A stretch of 24,160 nucleotides of DNA from Candidatus Shapirobacteria bacterium (GTDB lineage Bacteria > Patescibacteriota > Microgenomatia > VGLL01): NCBI GenBank assembly GCA_016866735.1, contig VGLL01000006.1:1-24160 (forward strand). The letters are read 5' to 3'. The notes under the pieces were generated by a model. The model was not told the DNA's origin, made no database searches, and worked only from the letters and a program-made list of their open reading frames with translations. Both the position numbers and the translations under genes were made by a program. Shown piece by piece: positions 12,285-19,536 of the stretch. The stretch's first letter is position 1; each line of letters starts with the position of its first letter.

Positions 12285-14561
12285 ATGGCTCAATCCTATT
12301 TTCATCAGATCAAAAGCGGAGTTCCTCTTTCTGGCGGGTTGAGAAAACGGTGTCTTTTGGTTGAGGAAGGGGGAGAGAAAAAGGTTTTCTGTCTTTGGCC
12401 GAAAGGGAGTTTAACCAAACAAAGAATCAAGCGGACGATTAAGCTCGAGCTTTTGGCAAGGAAGAAAGGCTTGCCTTGTCGTTTGTGGGAAAAGATTGGC
12501 GACGACTTTCTTAAAGATTTTTCTTTTGAAGGTAAAGATTACTGGTTGGGAAAAGGGAATTATTTGCCCGGAAAGCCAGCTGAGACTTGGGCTCCTAGGT
12601 ATTTAACATCTGCCGGTAAGATGTTGGCTCGTCTGCACCGAGTTTTTCGGATTTCTCCCAAATTAACCCTTCTCCATCTTGATTTTGCCAGAGCAAACAT
12701 GCTTTTTGACGAAAAGGCAAGGGTTACCGGCATCCTAGATTTCGAAGAGGCGGAAGAGGGAGAAGCCGAGAAAGACCTGGCCTGCAGTCTCTCTTTTTTC
12801 GTCGTTGATAATCCGAAAGTAAAGGAAGGAGAAATCTGGCGAAGTTTTTTAGGCGGTTATCAAAAGGGCGGAGGAAAATACGATTATGTTAAAATGAGAA
12901 AGTATTTTTCTAGCTTTTTAGCGAAGAGAATGGAAGAGAAAAACCCTTTTTTACAAAAAGCGAAGGAGCGGTTAGCCGAATTTCGCCAAAGGGTCGAGAA
13001 GAAGATCTTAAAAAGTGAAGATTTAGAGAATTCTGCAAAGCAGAATAAGAGCAAAAAGATTGTTTTTAACGTAGGCGCTTATGAGCTTTTGCATTATGGG
13101 CATCTTGAGTTTTTGCAAAAAGCAAGAAGCTTGGGTGATCTCCTGATAATCGGTGTTGCCTCTGATGAATCTCGACGTCGCTTGAAGGGAGAGCCCTATC
13201 CTCTGATTTCCGATCGAACGCGAGCCGAGACGCTCGCTCATTTTGACTTTGTTGATGGGGTAGTGATTGTAACCGAAGATGACGTTACTGCGGAACTTAA
13301 GAAACTTAAACCGCAGATTTTTTACACAACAGCCAAGGACTGGCAGGACGGAACGAGAAAACTCGAAGAGAAAGAGATGGTGGAAAAATACGGCGGGAGA
13401 GTCATTCAGGAAAAATATTTTTCTCCGAGTATTTCTTCCTCGCAGATGGTAGAGAAAGTGGCGCTTTTAAAAATGAAACAGGTGCTTTGGAGTAAAGTGA
13501 AGCGCGCGCCTCTTCTTAAGATTAAGAAGAAAAAGATTGTGAAAGAAATAAAATTTGCCGATCTGGATAGATTAAGGACTGACTGTAGGCAACAGAGCAA
13601 AACGATTGTCTTTACCAGTCTCACGGCCGACCTTTTTCACTTAGGACATGCTCGGTTTATTCAGAAAGCCAAGAGCTTGGGTGACGTTTTAGTGGTGGGC
13701 GTTCCTTCAAACGAGAGTGTCACTGCCCTCAAGGGAATCGGCCGGCCGATTGTTGACGAAAGAGCCAGAGCCCTGGTTTTGTCCTTACTTCCTTGGGTTG
13801 ATAAGGTCGTTATTTTTGACGAGCGGACTGTTCTGGGCTCGCTGCAAAAACTGAGACCAGATGTCTTTTTTACGATTAACGACGATTGGAATACTGGCTT
13901 TATAAGCTCTCCGGAAGCCCGTTTTATGAAAGAAATTGGCGGCAAAATCGTGCGCTCGGAAATGCAGGCGCCTTATCTATCCGCCTCAAAAATGATAGAC
14001 AAGGCAGCGGGCGAGCTGATTCAGAAAAAGTTTGCGAGCCTAATTAACGCGGCGCGGACGACGCCGGTTTTGGATGCAGACGGCTTTGATCCCTATACGG
14101 CCCAAACCCAGTTGGCGGCCAGGGAAAAGGGTTTCTATGATAAAGTCTTGGCCGAAGTGGAAAAAAGGGGTAGGTGCGTTTTCTGCGACCTGAAAGAAAA
14201 ATATCTCATCGCCGAGAAAAATGGGGTGGTTTTGACTGTCGCTCTTTTCCCTTATATTGACGGCCATCTTCTCATCATTCCCCGCCGGCACGTCGAACGG
14301 CTAGGAGAACTTAACGAGAAAGAGCAGGAAACGATTTTTTATTTAGAAAAATACGGAGCAAAGATACTTAAAGAGCGCTTGGGAGTAGAGAATATCTGGA
14401 TTTTACTGCGGGAAGGCGAGGGGATAAAAGCGGGGAAAACGGTCAATCATTTCCATGTTCACCTCATTCCTTATGATCAGGAAGTAATTAAAATGGGGGA
14501 GAAAAGATTGACGATGGAACCAATCGTGATGGCTAAAAAATTAAGAGAAAGTTTGTCTTAA
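12285..14561 (+). CDS. Four-domain fusion: APH-like kinase, two cytidylyltransferases, HIT
   Basis: The 758-residue protein joins four enzyme-like domains. Residues 1-240 look like an aminoglycoside/choline-kinase-type phosphotransferase, with catalytic loop HLDFARAN (His131, Asp133, Asn138) and the metal-binding Asp152 in DFE. Residues 257-395 form a RfaE2/TagD-like cytidylyltransferase with HYGH (270-273) and SISSSQM. Residues 439-580 form a second one with HLGH (452-455) and YLSASKM. Residues 615-758 are a HIT domain with Cys631/Cys634 and HFHVH (His722, 724, 726). A kinase plus nucleotidyltransferases suggests phosphorylation and activation of a sugar or alcohol as an NDP derivative. HIT proteins cleave or transfer nucleotide phosphates. 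The substrate is unknown. No frameshift is seen across the joins. Confidence 0.85.
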   Translation: MAQSYFHQIKSGVPLSGGLRKRCLLVEEGGEKKVFCLWPKGSLTKQRIKRTIKLELLARKKGLPCRLWEKIGDDFLKDFSFEGKDYWLGKGNYLPGKPAETWAPRYLTSAGKMLARLHRVFRISPKLTLLHLDFARANMLFDEKARVTGILDFEEAEEGEAEKDLACSLSFFVVDNPKVKEGEIWRSFLGGYQKGGGKYDYVKMRKYFSSFLAKRMEEKNPFLQKAKERLAEFRQRVEKKILKSEDLENSAKQNKSKKIVFNVGAYELLHYGHLEFLQKARSLGDLLIIGVASDESRRRLKGEPYPLISDRTRAETLAHFDFVDGVVIVTEDDVTAELKKLKPQIFYTTAKDWQDGTRKLEEKEMVEKYGGRVIQEKYFSPSISSSQMVEKVALLKMKQVLWSKVKRAPLLKIKKKKIVKEIKFADLDRLRTDCRQQSKTIVFTSLTADLFHLGHARFIQKAKSLGDVLVVGVPSNESVTALKGIGRPIVDERARALVLSLLPWVDKVVIFDERTVLGSLQKLRPDVFFTINDDWNTGFISSPEARFMKEIGGKIVRSEMQAPYLSASKMIDKAAGELIQKKFASLINAARTTPVLDADGFDPYTAQTQLAAREKGFYDKVLAEVEKRGRCVFCDLKEKYLIAEKNGVVLTVALFPYIDGHLLIIPRRHVERLGELNEKEQETIFYLEKYGAKILKERLGVENIWILLREGEGIKAGKTVNHFHVHLIPYDQEVIKMGEKRLTMEPIVMAKKLRESLS

Positions 14562-14575
14562 TGAATTAATTCATT
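14560..14575. repeat. 16-bp palindrome between the fusion gene and the deaminase gene
   Basis: AATGAATT-AATTCATT is a perfect palindrome that begins in the stop codon of the fusion gene. It is 10 nt before the deaminase ATG at 14586. It is AT-only apart from one G/C pair, so a stable hairpin is unlikely; a protein site is possible. Confidence 0.5.
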
Positions 14576-14585
14576 GATACAGGTT

Positions 14586-15080
14586 ATGGTTAAGAAAAAA
14601 TTAGTCTTTCTTCGGCAAGCGGCAAGACTAGCTTTGAAATCAGGGTGCCTGCGAGGAAAAAGGGGGGCGGTAGTTGTTAAAAACGGTCAGATTCTGGTAA
14701 GCGCTTATAATACCGTTTTCCCTAATAATCGGTTCTGCCAAGAACACGGCTGTTTGCGGGATAAATTAAAGTTGGGATTGGGAAAGGAGTTGGAAAAGTG
14801 TCGCTCGATTCATGCCGAGGCCAAAGCGATTACTCTTGCGGCCAAAAAGGGCGTTTCGCTTTCAGGGGCCACTCTTTTTATGACCAGCCAGCCTTGTATT
14901 AACTGCGCCAAGCTGATTTTTGCGTCAGGGATTAAGAAGGTTTTTTATCTGGATATCTATGGCGACAAAACCGGCGAAGTTTTTCTAAAAGAGTTAGGAG
15001 TTGATTGCGAAAGGGTTAAATTAGAAAAAGATGAATCCCAGAAGAGGCTAAGAGATATTAAGATGCAAGAACATGCTTGA
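14586..15080 (+). CDS. dCMP deaminase family protein
   Basis: The 164-residue protein has the zinc-dependent cytidine deaminase fold: HAE with His76 and the proton-shuttle Glu78, and PCINC with Cys104 and Cys107. The layout, with an extra loop with Cys residues (FCQEHGC, 50-56) before HAE, resembles dCMP deaminases, which convert dCMP to dUMP. The next gene encodes a thymidylate synthase fusion and overlaps this one by 8 nt (15073-15080). That strongly supports a role in making dUMP for dTMP synthesis. ATG 14586 is chosen over an upstream TTG at 14574, which lies in the palindrome. Other deaminase substrates cannot be excluded. Confidence 0.85.
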   Translation: MVKKKLVFLRQAARLALKSGCLRGKRGAVVVKNGQILVSAYNTVFPNNRFCQEHGCLRDKLKLGLGKELEKCRSIHAEAKAITLAAKKGVSLSGATLFMTSQPCINCAKLIFASGIKKVFYLDIYGDKTGEVFLKELGVDCERVKLEKDESQKRLRDIKMQEHA

Positions 15081-16491
15081 TTGGCCGGTGTATTTTAAAG
15101 AGAGGCTTTGGTTAGTGAATCCAAAAGAGGGATTTATCGGGGTAGCGTCGCTTTGGACACCCAGAGAAAAAATTGCCCCCTTGATGCCACAGAAAGTCGC
15201 GGTTGTCGGCCAACTCTATACCAAGGCTGGCATTGAGTATATCATCCGCAATCTTTGGGCCAATCCGCGCGTTTCCTGTTTGGTCGTTTGCGGTGAGGAT
15301 CGTACCGGCAGCGGCCAGGCCCTTCTGGAATTCTTTCGTAAAGGAACAATTGGCGGGCAGGCTGATCTTTTTGATGAAAAGATTCCGGCCAGATATTTAA
15401 CTCTTTTAAGAAAAAAAGTAAAACTCGTTGATCTTCGGGGCGAGACTAACGAGAAAAAGATTGCCAAGAAAGTGGCGAAAATAAGATACTGCCCGCCATT
15501 TGCCAAAACCAGAAAAATTTTCCCGCAGGCAGAATTGCCAGGCATGTTTCCTTCGGAAACTTCGCTCTTTCGGGTTGAGTCGTCAACGATTGGCCTAGCC
15601 TGGCTTGAGATTTTAAAGACGGTTTTACGCTTTGGTTGGGAAATTCCCCGCGGTTGGGGTTACGGCGGCGCAGAGAGGATGGTTTTGAATTTGGCAGCGG
15701 TTATTACCGGGGAAGAAATTAAAAAGCCAAAGTTTTACCCCTTCTTTAATTTCGATAAGGATGGTTTAAGGGATTATTTGCGAGAGTTTTTTAATCCCCA
15801 GAGGGGCGAGCAAGCCTATACTTATGGGGAGCGAATTTTTGCTTATCAGAGCCTGGACCAATTGGCCATTATGGCCAAGAAATTGCAACAATTTCCCTAT
15901 AATAAAGGCGCCTTGGCAGTTTTATGGCAGCCGGCCGTTGATAATTTTGCCAGAAAGGACCTGGCCTGGCATACACCCTGCCTGACTTTGATCCAGGGGA
16001 TTTGCCGAGAGGACAAACTGCACCTGACTTGTTATATTCGCTCAAACGATATGTTTGGCGCCTGGCCGCAGAATGCTTTTGCCTTAAGAAAATTGCAAAG
16101 TGTTTTGGCGGAAAAAATAAATAAGAAAGTTGGAGTTTTAACCACCATCTCCCAGTCGGCCTTTATTGATAAAAGCGATCTAGCGGCCGCGCAAAAAATT
16201 GTGGAGAAATATGATCAGCTCTTTTGTTCCTGGGATCCGCGGGGAAATTTAGTAATTGGTGTTGAAAAAGAAGAAATTGTCGTTAAACATTTTTCTCCCG
16301 ACGGTCGGTTTTTAGAGGAGTTTAGAGTTAACGGCAAAGAGGCAAAAGCCGCTCTTAAAATGGAGGAGAAATTGCTCAGATCGCAAGTAATTTCTCGAGT
16401 TGATCATGCCCTAGACATCGGCGAGCAACTCGGCCGCGCCGAAGACGCGATTAAGTTGGGAATGAAATTTGAGCAGGACAGGCCTCTCTGA
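15073..16491 (+). CDS. thyA: Thymidylate synthase fused to MtrA-like and DUF4346 domains
   Basis: The 472-residue protein has three parts. Residues about 15-160 resemble subunit A of tetrahydromethanopterin S-methyltransferase (KVAVVGQLYTKAGIEYII, then LVVCGED and GQALLEFF). Residues about 165-385 are thymidylate synthase: Cys303 in TPC, Arg323 and Asp326 in RSND, and Asn334. Their spacings equal Cys146, Arg166, Asp169 and Asn177 of E. coli ThyA. Residues 387-472 match DUF4346, ending with RVDHALDIGEQLGRAE and an FEQDRPL tail. The HxY pair that holds the dUMP ribose is replaced by Phe364/Asp366 (SAFID). It should make dTMP from dUMP with a methylene-pterin donor. The N-terminal domain suggests pterin or corrinoid handling, but that is inference. 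Confidence 0.85.
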   Translation: MLDWPVYFKERLWLVNPKEGFIGVASLWTPREKIAPLMPQKVAVVGQLYTKAGIEYIIRNLWANPRVSCLVVCGEDRTGSGQALLEFFRKGTIGGQADLFDEKIPARYLTLLRKKVKLVDLRGETNEKKIAKKVAKIRYCPPFAKTRKIFPQAELPGMFPSETSLFRVESSTIGLAWLEILKTVLRFGWEIPRGWGYGGAERMVLNLAAVITGEEIKKPKFYPFFNFDKDGLRDYLREFFNPQRGEQAYTYGERIFAYQSLDQLAIMAKKLQQFPYNKGALAVLWQPAVDNFARKDLAWHTPCLTLIQGICREDKLHLTCYIRSNDMFGAWPQNAFALRKLQSVLAEKINKKVGVLTTISQSAFIDKSDLAAAQKIVEKYDQLFCSWDPRGNLVIGVEKEEIVVKHFSPDGRFLEEFRVNGKEAKAALKMEEKLLRSQVISRVDHALDIGEQLGRAEDAIKLGMKFEQDRPL

Positions 16492-16530
16492 TCCACTTCT
16501 TGCCAGTTGACGAAAGAAAAAGTTTTTGGT

Positions 16531-16557
16531 AAAAGTATGAAGGGCGCATACTTTTTT
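16531..16557 (+). terminator. Hairpin with T-run after the thymidylate synthase gene
   Basis: AAAAGTATG (16531-16539) pairs with CATACTTTT (16547-16555) around a 7-nt loop, and the T-run continues to 16557. This has the shape of a rho-independent terminator, 40 nt after the stop at 16491. It overlaps the upstream part of the longest kinase reading frame, which argues for a later kinase start. Confidence 0.55.
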
Positions 16558-16593
16558 CTCCCCCGTTTCTCCTGCCCAAAGAAAAATTTATCT

Positions 16594-17388
16594 ATGAAAC
16601 CAGAGGTTCTTTTAGGCTGGGAAGAGTTAGTAAAACCTTCGGTGGAGATAACCTTCGATGGAGCCAGCTTATGTGTTCCTACTTTGTGCGGGCCGTCAAG
16701 GTTTTTTCCCCTATCGTTCGTTCGCCAACTTGATCATACTATAGTGCAGTCAACACCAGCCCTCTCGCTAATTCGTGAAGGGGAAGAGGAAATCATACGA
16801 GATGGAACTAAAGAGTGGCAGGTATTAATGAGAGAAGATCTTTGTCTTCGTAAAACAGTGGAAGCTATTTTATTTCCTGATTGCTTAATAATGGCTGGTT
16901 TACCTGGGGTAGGCAAGACGAGAGTCGCCGAAGCGTTATATCAAATTAGGGGTGGCACCTCCTATTCAACCGACAAAATTCGCGATGAGCTGTTTTCAGC
17001 CGAAGACAACCGGGACGGAGGTGCTGCTTATACGCCCCAAGGAAAGAGAAGGGTTTATGACGTGATGGCAGCTAGGGCACAAGCGGATATCGAGCAAGAA
17101 CAGAAAGTGACCCTAGACGGGATGTTTCTCGATCCATTTCTTCGTGGAATAATTACTTTTGAACTGAGAAGACTAGGGTGCGAGCCGGCTTTTGCCTTAG
17201 TTACATGCGACGAGGGATTAGTTCGGCAGAGATTAGCTACTCCTGATCCGCGATCACGAGGCGGCTCCAGAGCAGACTTTGCTTATTATTTGAGAGCGAA
17301 AGAGAACCTAGAGAGGGGAATTCTATCTCTTCCTTACGAAGAAAATATGGGAATTGTAATTACCAATCGCTTGCAAGAAGAAAAATAG
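16594..17388 (+). CDS. P-loop kinase of AAA_33/zeta-toxin type
   Basis: The protein (264 residues from ATG 16594) has about 95 residues of unknown sequence first. A P-loop (GLPGVGKT) near position 105 and STDKIRDELF follow, then RRVYDVMAARAQADIEQ and VTLDGMFLD. This order matches AAA_33 kinases related to polynucleotide kinase and zeta toxin, which phosphorylate a nucleotide, sugar or other small molecule. The substrate is unknown. The longest frame starts at TTG 16507 and passes another ATG at 16537, but both lie in or before a terminator-like hairpin (16531-16557), so 16594 is preferred. No ribosome site is seen before any of them. It sits between thymidylate synthase and thymidylate kinase, which may be coincidence. 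Confidence 0.7.
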   Translation: MKPEVLLGWEELVKPSVEITFDGASLCVPTLCGPSRFFPLSFVRQLDHTIVQSTPALSLIREGEEEIIRDGTKEWQVLMREDLCLRKTVEAILFPDCLIMAGLPGVGKTRVAEALYQIRGGTSYSTDKIRDELFSAEDNRDGGAAYTPQGKRRVYDVMAARAQADIEQEQKVTLDGMFLDPFLRGIITFELRRLGCEPAFALVTCDEGLVRQRLATPDPRSRGGSRADFAYYLRAKENLERGILSLPYEENMGIVITNRLQEEK

Positions 17389-17416
17389 TATTAGAAGCCT
17401 TACCAGAACGGGAAAC

Positions 17417-17464
17417 TTGCATAACTACCGCGCACTATAGCGCGGTAATTGCTTAATCATGCAA
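17417..17464. repeat. Nested inverted repeat downstream of the kinase gene
   Basis: TACCGCGC (17426-17433) and GCGCGGTA (17440-17447) form an 8-bp GC-rich stem with a 6-nt loop. TTGCAT (17417-17422) and ATGCAA (17459-17464) are an outer complementary pair. No T-run follows, so this is not a classical terminator. The outer arm overlaps the next palindrome by three bases. Confidence 0.65.
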
Positions 17465-17493
17465 ATCGATATACTGATCAGTATATCGATTTG
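17462..17493. repeat. 32-bp perfect palindrome upstream of tmk
   Basis: The left arm is CAAATCGATATACTGA (17462-17477) and the right arm is its exact reverse complement (17478-17493), with no central spacer. The central 17 bp (17469-17485) also occur at 11641-11657. It lies 42 bp upstream of the tmk -35 box. A binding site for a dimeric regulator or a recombinase site would fit. Confidence 0.9.
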
Positions 17494-17534
17494 TAAGGCT
17501 GGAGAAAAAAGGGCTTAATTTTTTGGATCAGAGA

Positions 17535-17562
17535 TTGCAAGAGAAAAGAAAAATGCTAAAAT
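17535..17562 (+). promoter_or_regulatory. Promoter of tmk
   Basis: TTGCAA (17535-17540), a 16-bp spacer and TGC-TAAAAT (-10 at 17557-17562) form an extended promoter. The ATG at 17570 follows after 7 nt, so the mRNA is probably leaderless. Confidence 0.65.
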
Positions 17563-17569
17563 TTAAGAG

Positions 17570-18208
17570 ATGAAACTGAATCCTTATCCCGGGTTCTTTA
17601 TTGATATTGAGGGCCTGGATGGCAGCGGGGCGAATACGCAAGTTAAATTAGTAACAGAAGAGCTAAGGAAACTGGGACTCGAGCCTTATTTAACCAAGGA
17701 GCCGACCGATGGCCCGGTTGGCAAGTTGATACATGAGATCTTGAAAAAAGATCCTGCCTCTGTTTCGCCCACCGCCTTGCGCCTTCTTTTTGCGGCCGAT
17801 GGCTGTTTCCACTTAGAAGACGTGGTTATCCCTCGCTTAGAGAAGGGCGGGACGGTCATTACTGATCGCTATGCCTGGTCCTCGGTCGCCTACGGTGCGG
17901 TTCATCTTCCCAAGGAGTGGCTGTTTGAACTTAACCGCGATTTTATCATGCCGGACTTAACGGTTTTTATTGATGTCTCACCCGAAGTTTGCCTGGAGCG
18001 GTTGGCGAAGGAGAGAGGCGGACTCGCGCTTTTCAAAGAGCAAGAAGAATTAGAGTTAGCCTGGGACACCTACCACTGGCTGGCGAATAAATACTGGTGG
18101 GCAGAGATTGCCGCCATTGACGGAGAGAGGGGAAAAGAGGCAATCACGACAGATATTATAAAATTAATTAAGGCCCAACCGAAGTTCAAAAAACTGATTA
18201 AAAAATAG
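17570..18208 (+). CDS. tmk: Thymidylate kinase without the Walker A lysine
   Basis: The 212-residue protein has the length and motif order of dTMP kinase, which makes dTDP from dTMP in the cytoplasm. Visible motifs are EGLDGSG (14-20), EPTDGPVG (44-51), TDRYAWSS (98-105, the DRY/H motif) and a LID-like RLAKERGG. The P-loop normally reads GxxGxGKT/ST. Here the Lys-Thr pair is Ala21-Asn22 (GSGANTQ), so the phosphate-binding lysine is missing. The codons are clear, with no frameshift around them. The rest of the protein is intact. Either another residue takes over, or this is a regulatory or altered-substrate kinase. Its place before glyA and after deaminase and thyA supports a role in dTMP supply. 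Confidence 0.85.
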   Translation: MKLNPYPGFFIDIEGLDGSGANTQVKLVTEELRKLGLEPYLTKEPTDGPVGKLIHEILKKDPASVSPTALRLLFAADGCFHLEDVVIPRLEKGGTVITDRYAWSSVAYGAVHLPKEWLFELNRDFIMPDLTVFIDVSPEVCLERLAKERGGLALFKEQEELELAWDTYHWLANKYWWAEIAAIDGERGKEAITTDIIKLIKAQPKFKKLIKK

Positions 18209-18219
18209 AATTCCCTACA

Positions 18220-19536
18220 ATGGAGGATAAAGAAATTTCTTCATTGATTCGCGCCGAGGAAGAGAGACAGGCAGAAACGCTGATGCTTGTTCCTTCGGAG
18301 AATTATACTTCGGCCCAAGTGCGGGAAGCCCTGGGGAGTGTTTTGACTAACAAATATGCCGAAGGGTATCCGGGCAAACGCTATTATCAAGGAAATGAGA
18401 TTATCGACAAAATCGAGAATCTTGCCATCGAGCGAGCAAAGAAATTGTTCGACGTTCCCTTCGTCAACGTCCAGCCCTATTCCGGTTCGCCGGCCAACCT
18501 GGCCGTTTTAGGAGCAATTTGCCAGCCAGGAGCAAAAATTTTGTCTCAACATTTGTCCATGGGTGGGCATCTGTCTATGGGCCAAGAGGCGTCGATGACC
18601 TCTAAATATTACGAGGCCTCTTATTATGGCTTGACCAGGGAGGGTGATATTAATTGGCAGGAGTTGGAACAACAGGCCAAAAAATGTCGGCCCAAAATTA
18701 TTTTTTGTGGGGGAACCGCTTTCACGAAAGTCTTTGATTTTGCCCGCTTTGGTCGGATTGCCGATGAGGCAGGGGCCTTTTTTGTAGCGGACATTGCCCA
18801 TATCGCTGGCTTGGTTGCCGGCGGCGCTCATCCCTCGCCCAAAGACGATGCTCATGTAATTACCACTACCACTCACAAAACTTTACGAGGGCCAAGAGGG
18901 GCGATGATTATGGTGACGAAAAAAGGATTAGAAAAAGAGCCGGAGTTAGCGAAAAAAATTGACCGCGCCGTTTTCCCGGGGCTCCAAGGCGGACCGCACG
19001 AGAATCAGGTTGCGGCCTTGGCGGTAGCCCTAAAGGAGGCTAACACTCCGGCTTTTCAACGCTATACTCGGCAAATTGTTAAAAATTCTCATATTTTAGC
19101 CAGCGAATTAATAAGATATGGTTTTACTCTTATCGGCGGTGGAAGCGAAAATCACCTGATTTGGATCGATTTGACTAATAAAGGCCTGGATGGCTGGACG
19201 GCGGCCTGGGCCCTTGAAGCGGCGGGAATAATTTGCAATCGCCAGGTTATTCCCTTTGATTCTAACTCGCCTTATTATCCCTCCGGTCTACGCCTCGGAA
19301 CGCCGGCGGTAACGACGCGGGGAATGGGGGAGAGGGAAATGGTTAAAGTCGGCCAACTGATTAATGAAGTGATCGAATGCGCCAGAAAAATGGATTTGCA
19401 AGATATTGGCAACCAGGACAAAGAGAAAGATCAAAAGGCAAGAAAAAGATTCAAGCAACAGGTTTTTAAACAGCCCCCGCTTTTACAAATCAAAATAGAA
19501 GTTAAGGAGCTCTGCCAAAAATTTCCAGTGCCTTAA
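18220..19536 (+). CDS. glyA: Serine hydroxymethyltransferase
   Basis: GlyA converts serine and tetrahydrofolate to glycine and methylene-tetrahydrofolate, using PLP. The 438-residue protein is of usual length. The PLP-binding lysine is Lys220 in TTTTHKTLRGPRGA. LVPSENYTS (23-31), NKYAEGYPGKRYYQGN (44-59), QPYSGSPAN (85-93), and the C-terminal LRLGTPAVTTRG are all standard. It follows tmk by 11 nt with no separate promoter, so the two are probably one transcript. The product feeds the thymidylate synthase encoded upstream. Its stop codon overlaps that of a convergent gene (TTAA, 19533-19536). Confidence 0.97.
   Translation: MEDKEISSLIRAEEERQAETLMLVPSENYTSAQVREALGSVLTNKYAEGYPGKRYYQGNEIIDKIENLAIERAKKLFDVPFVNVQPYSGSPANLAVLGAICQPGAKILSQHLSMGGHLSMGQEASMTSKYYEASYYGLTREGDINWQELEQQAKKCRPKIIFCGGTAFTKVFDFARFGRIADEAGAFFVADIAHIAGLVAGGAHPSPKDDAHVITTTTHKTLRGPRGAMIMVTKKGLEKEPELAKKIDRAVFPGLQGGPHENQVAALAVALKEANTPAFQRYTRQIVKNSHILASELIRYGFTLIGGGSENHLIWIDLTNKGLDGWTAAWALEAAGIICNRQVIPFDSNSPYYPSGLRLGTPAVTTRGMGEREMVKVGQLINEVIECARKMDLQDIGNQDKEKDQKARKRFKQQVFKQPPLLQIKIEVKELCQKFPVP

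Noticed and set aside
16507..16593. TTG start at 16507 or ATG at 16537 for the P-loop kinase
   Set aside because: This stretch contains a terminator-like hairpin with a T-run. TTGACG-17-TAAAAG could be a promoter, but its start point would fall inside the ATG at 16537.
17426..17447. Classical rho-independent terminator after the kinase gene
   Set aside because: The stem is GC-rich, but no T-run follows (AATTGCTT). It is reported as an inverted repeat only.
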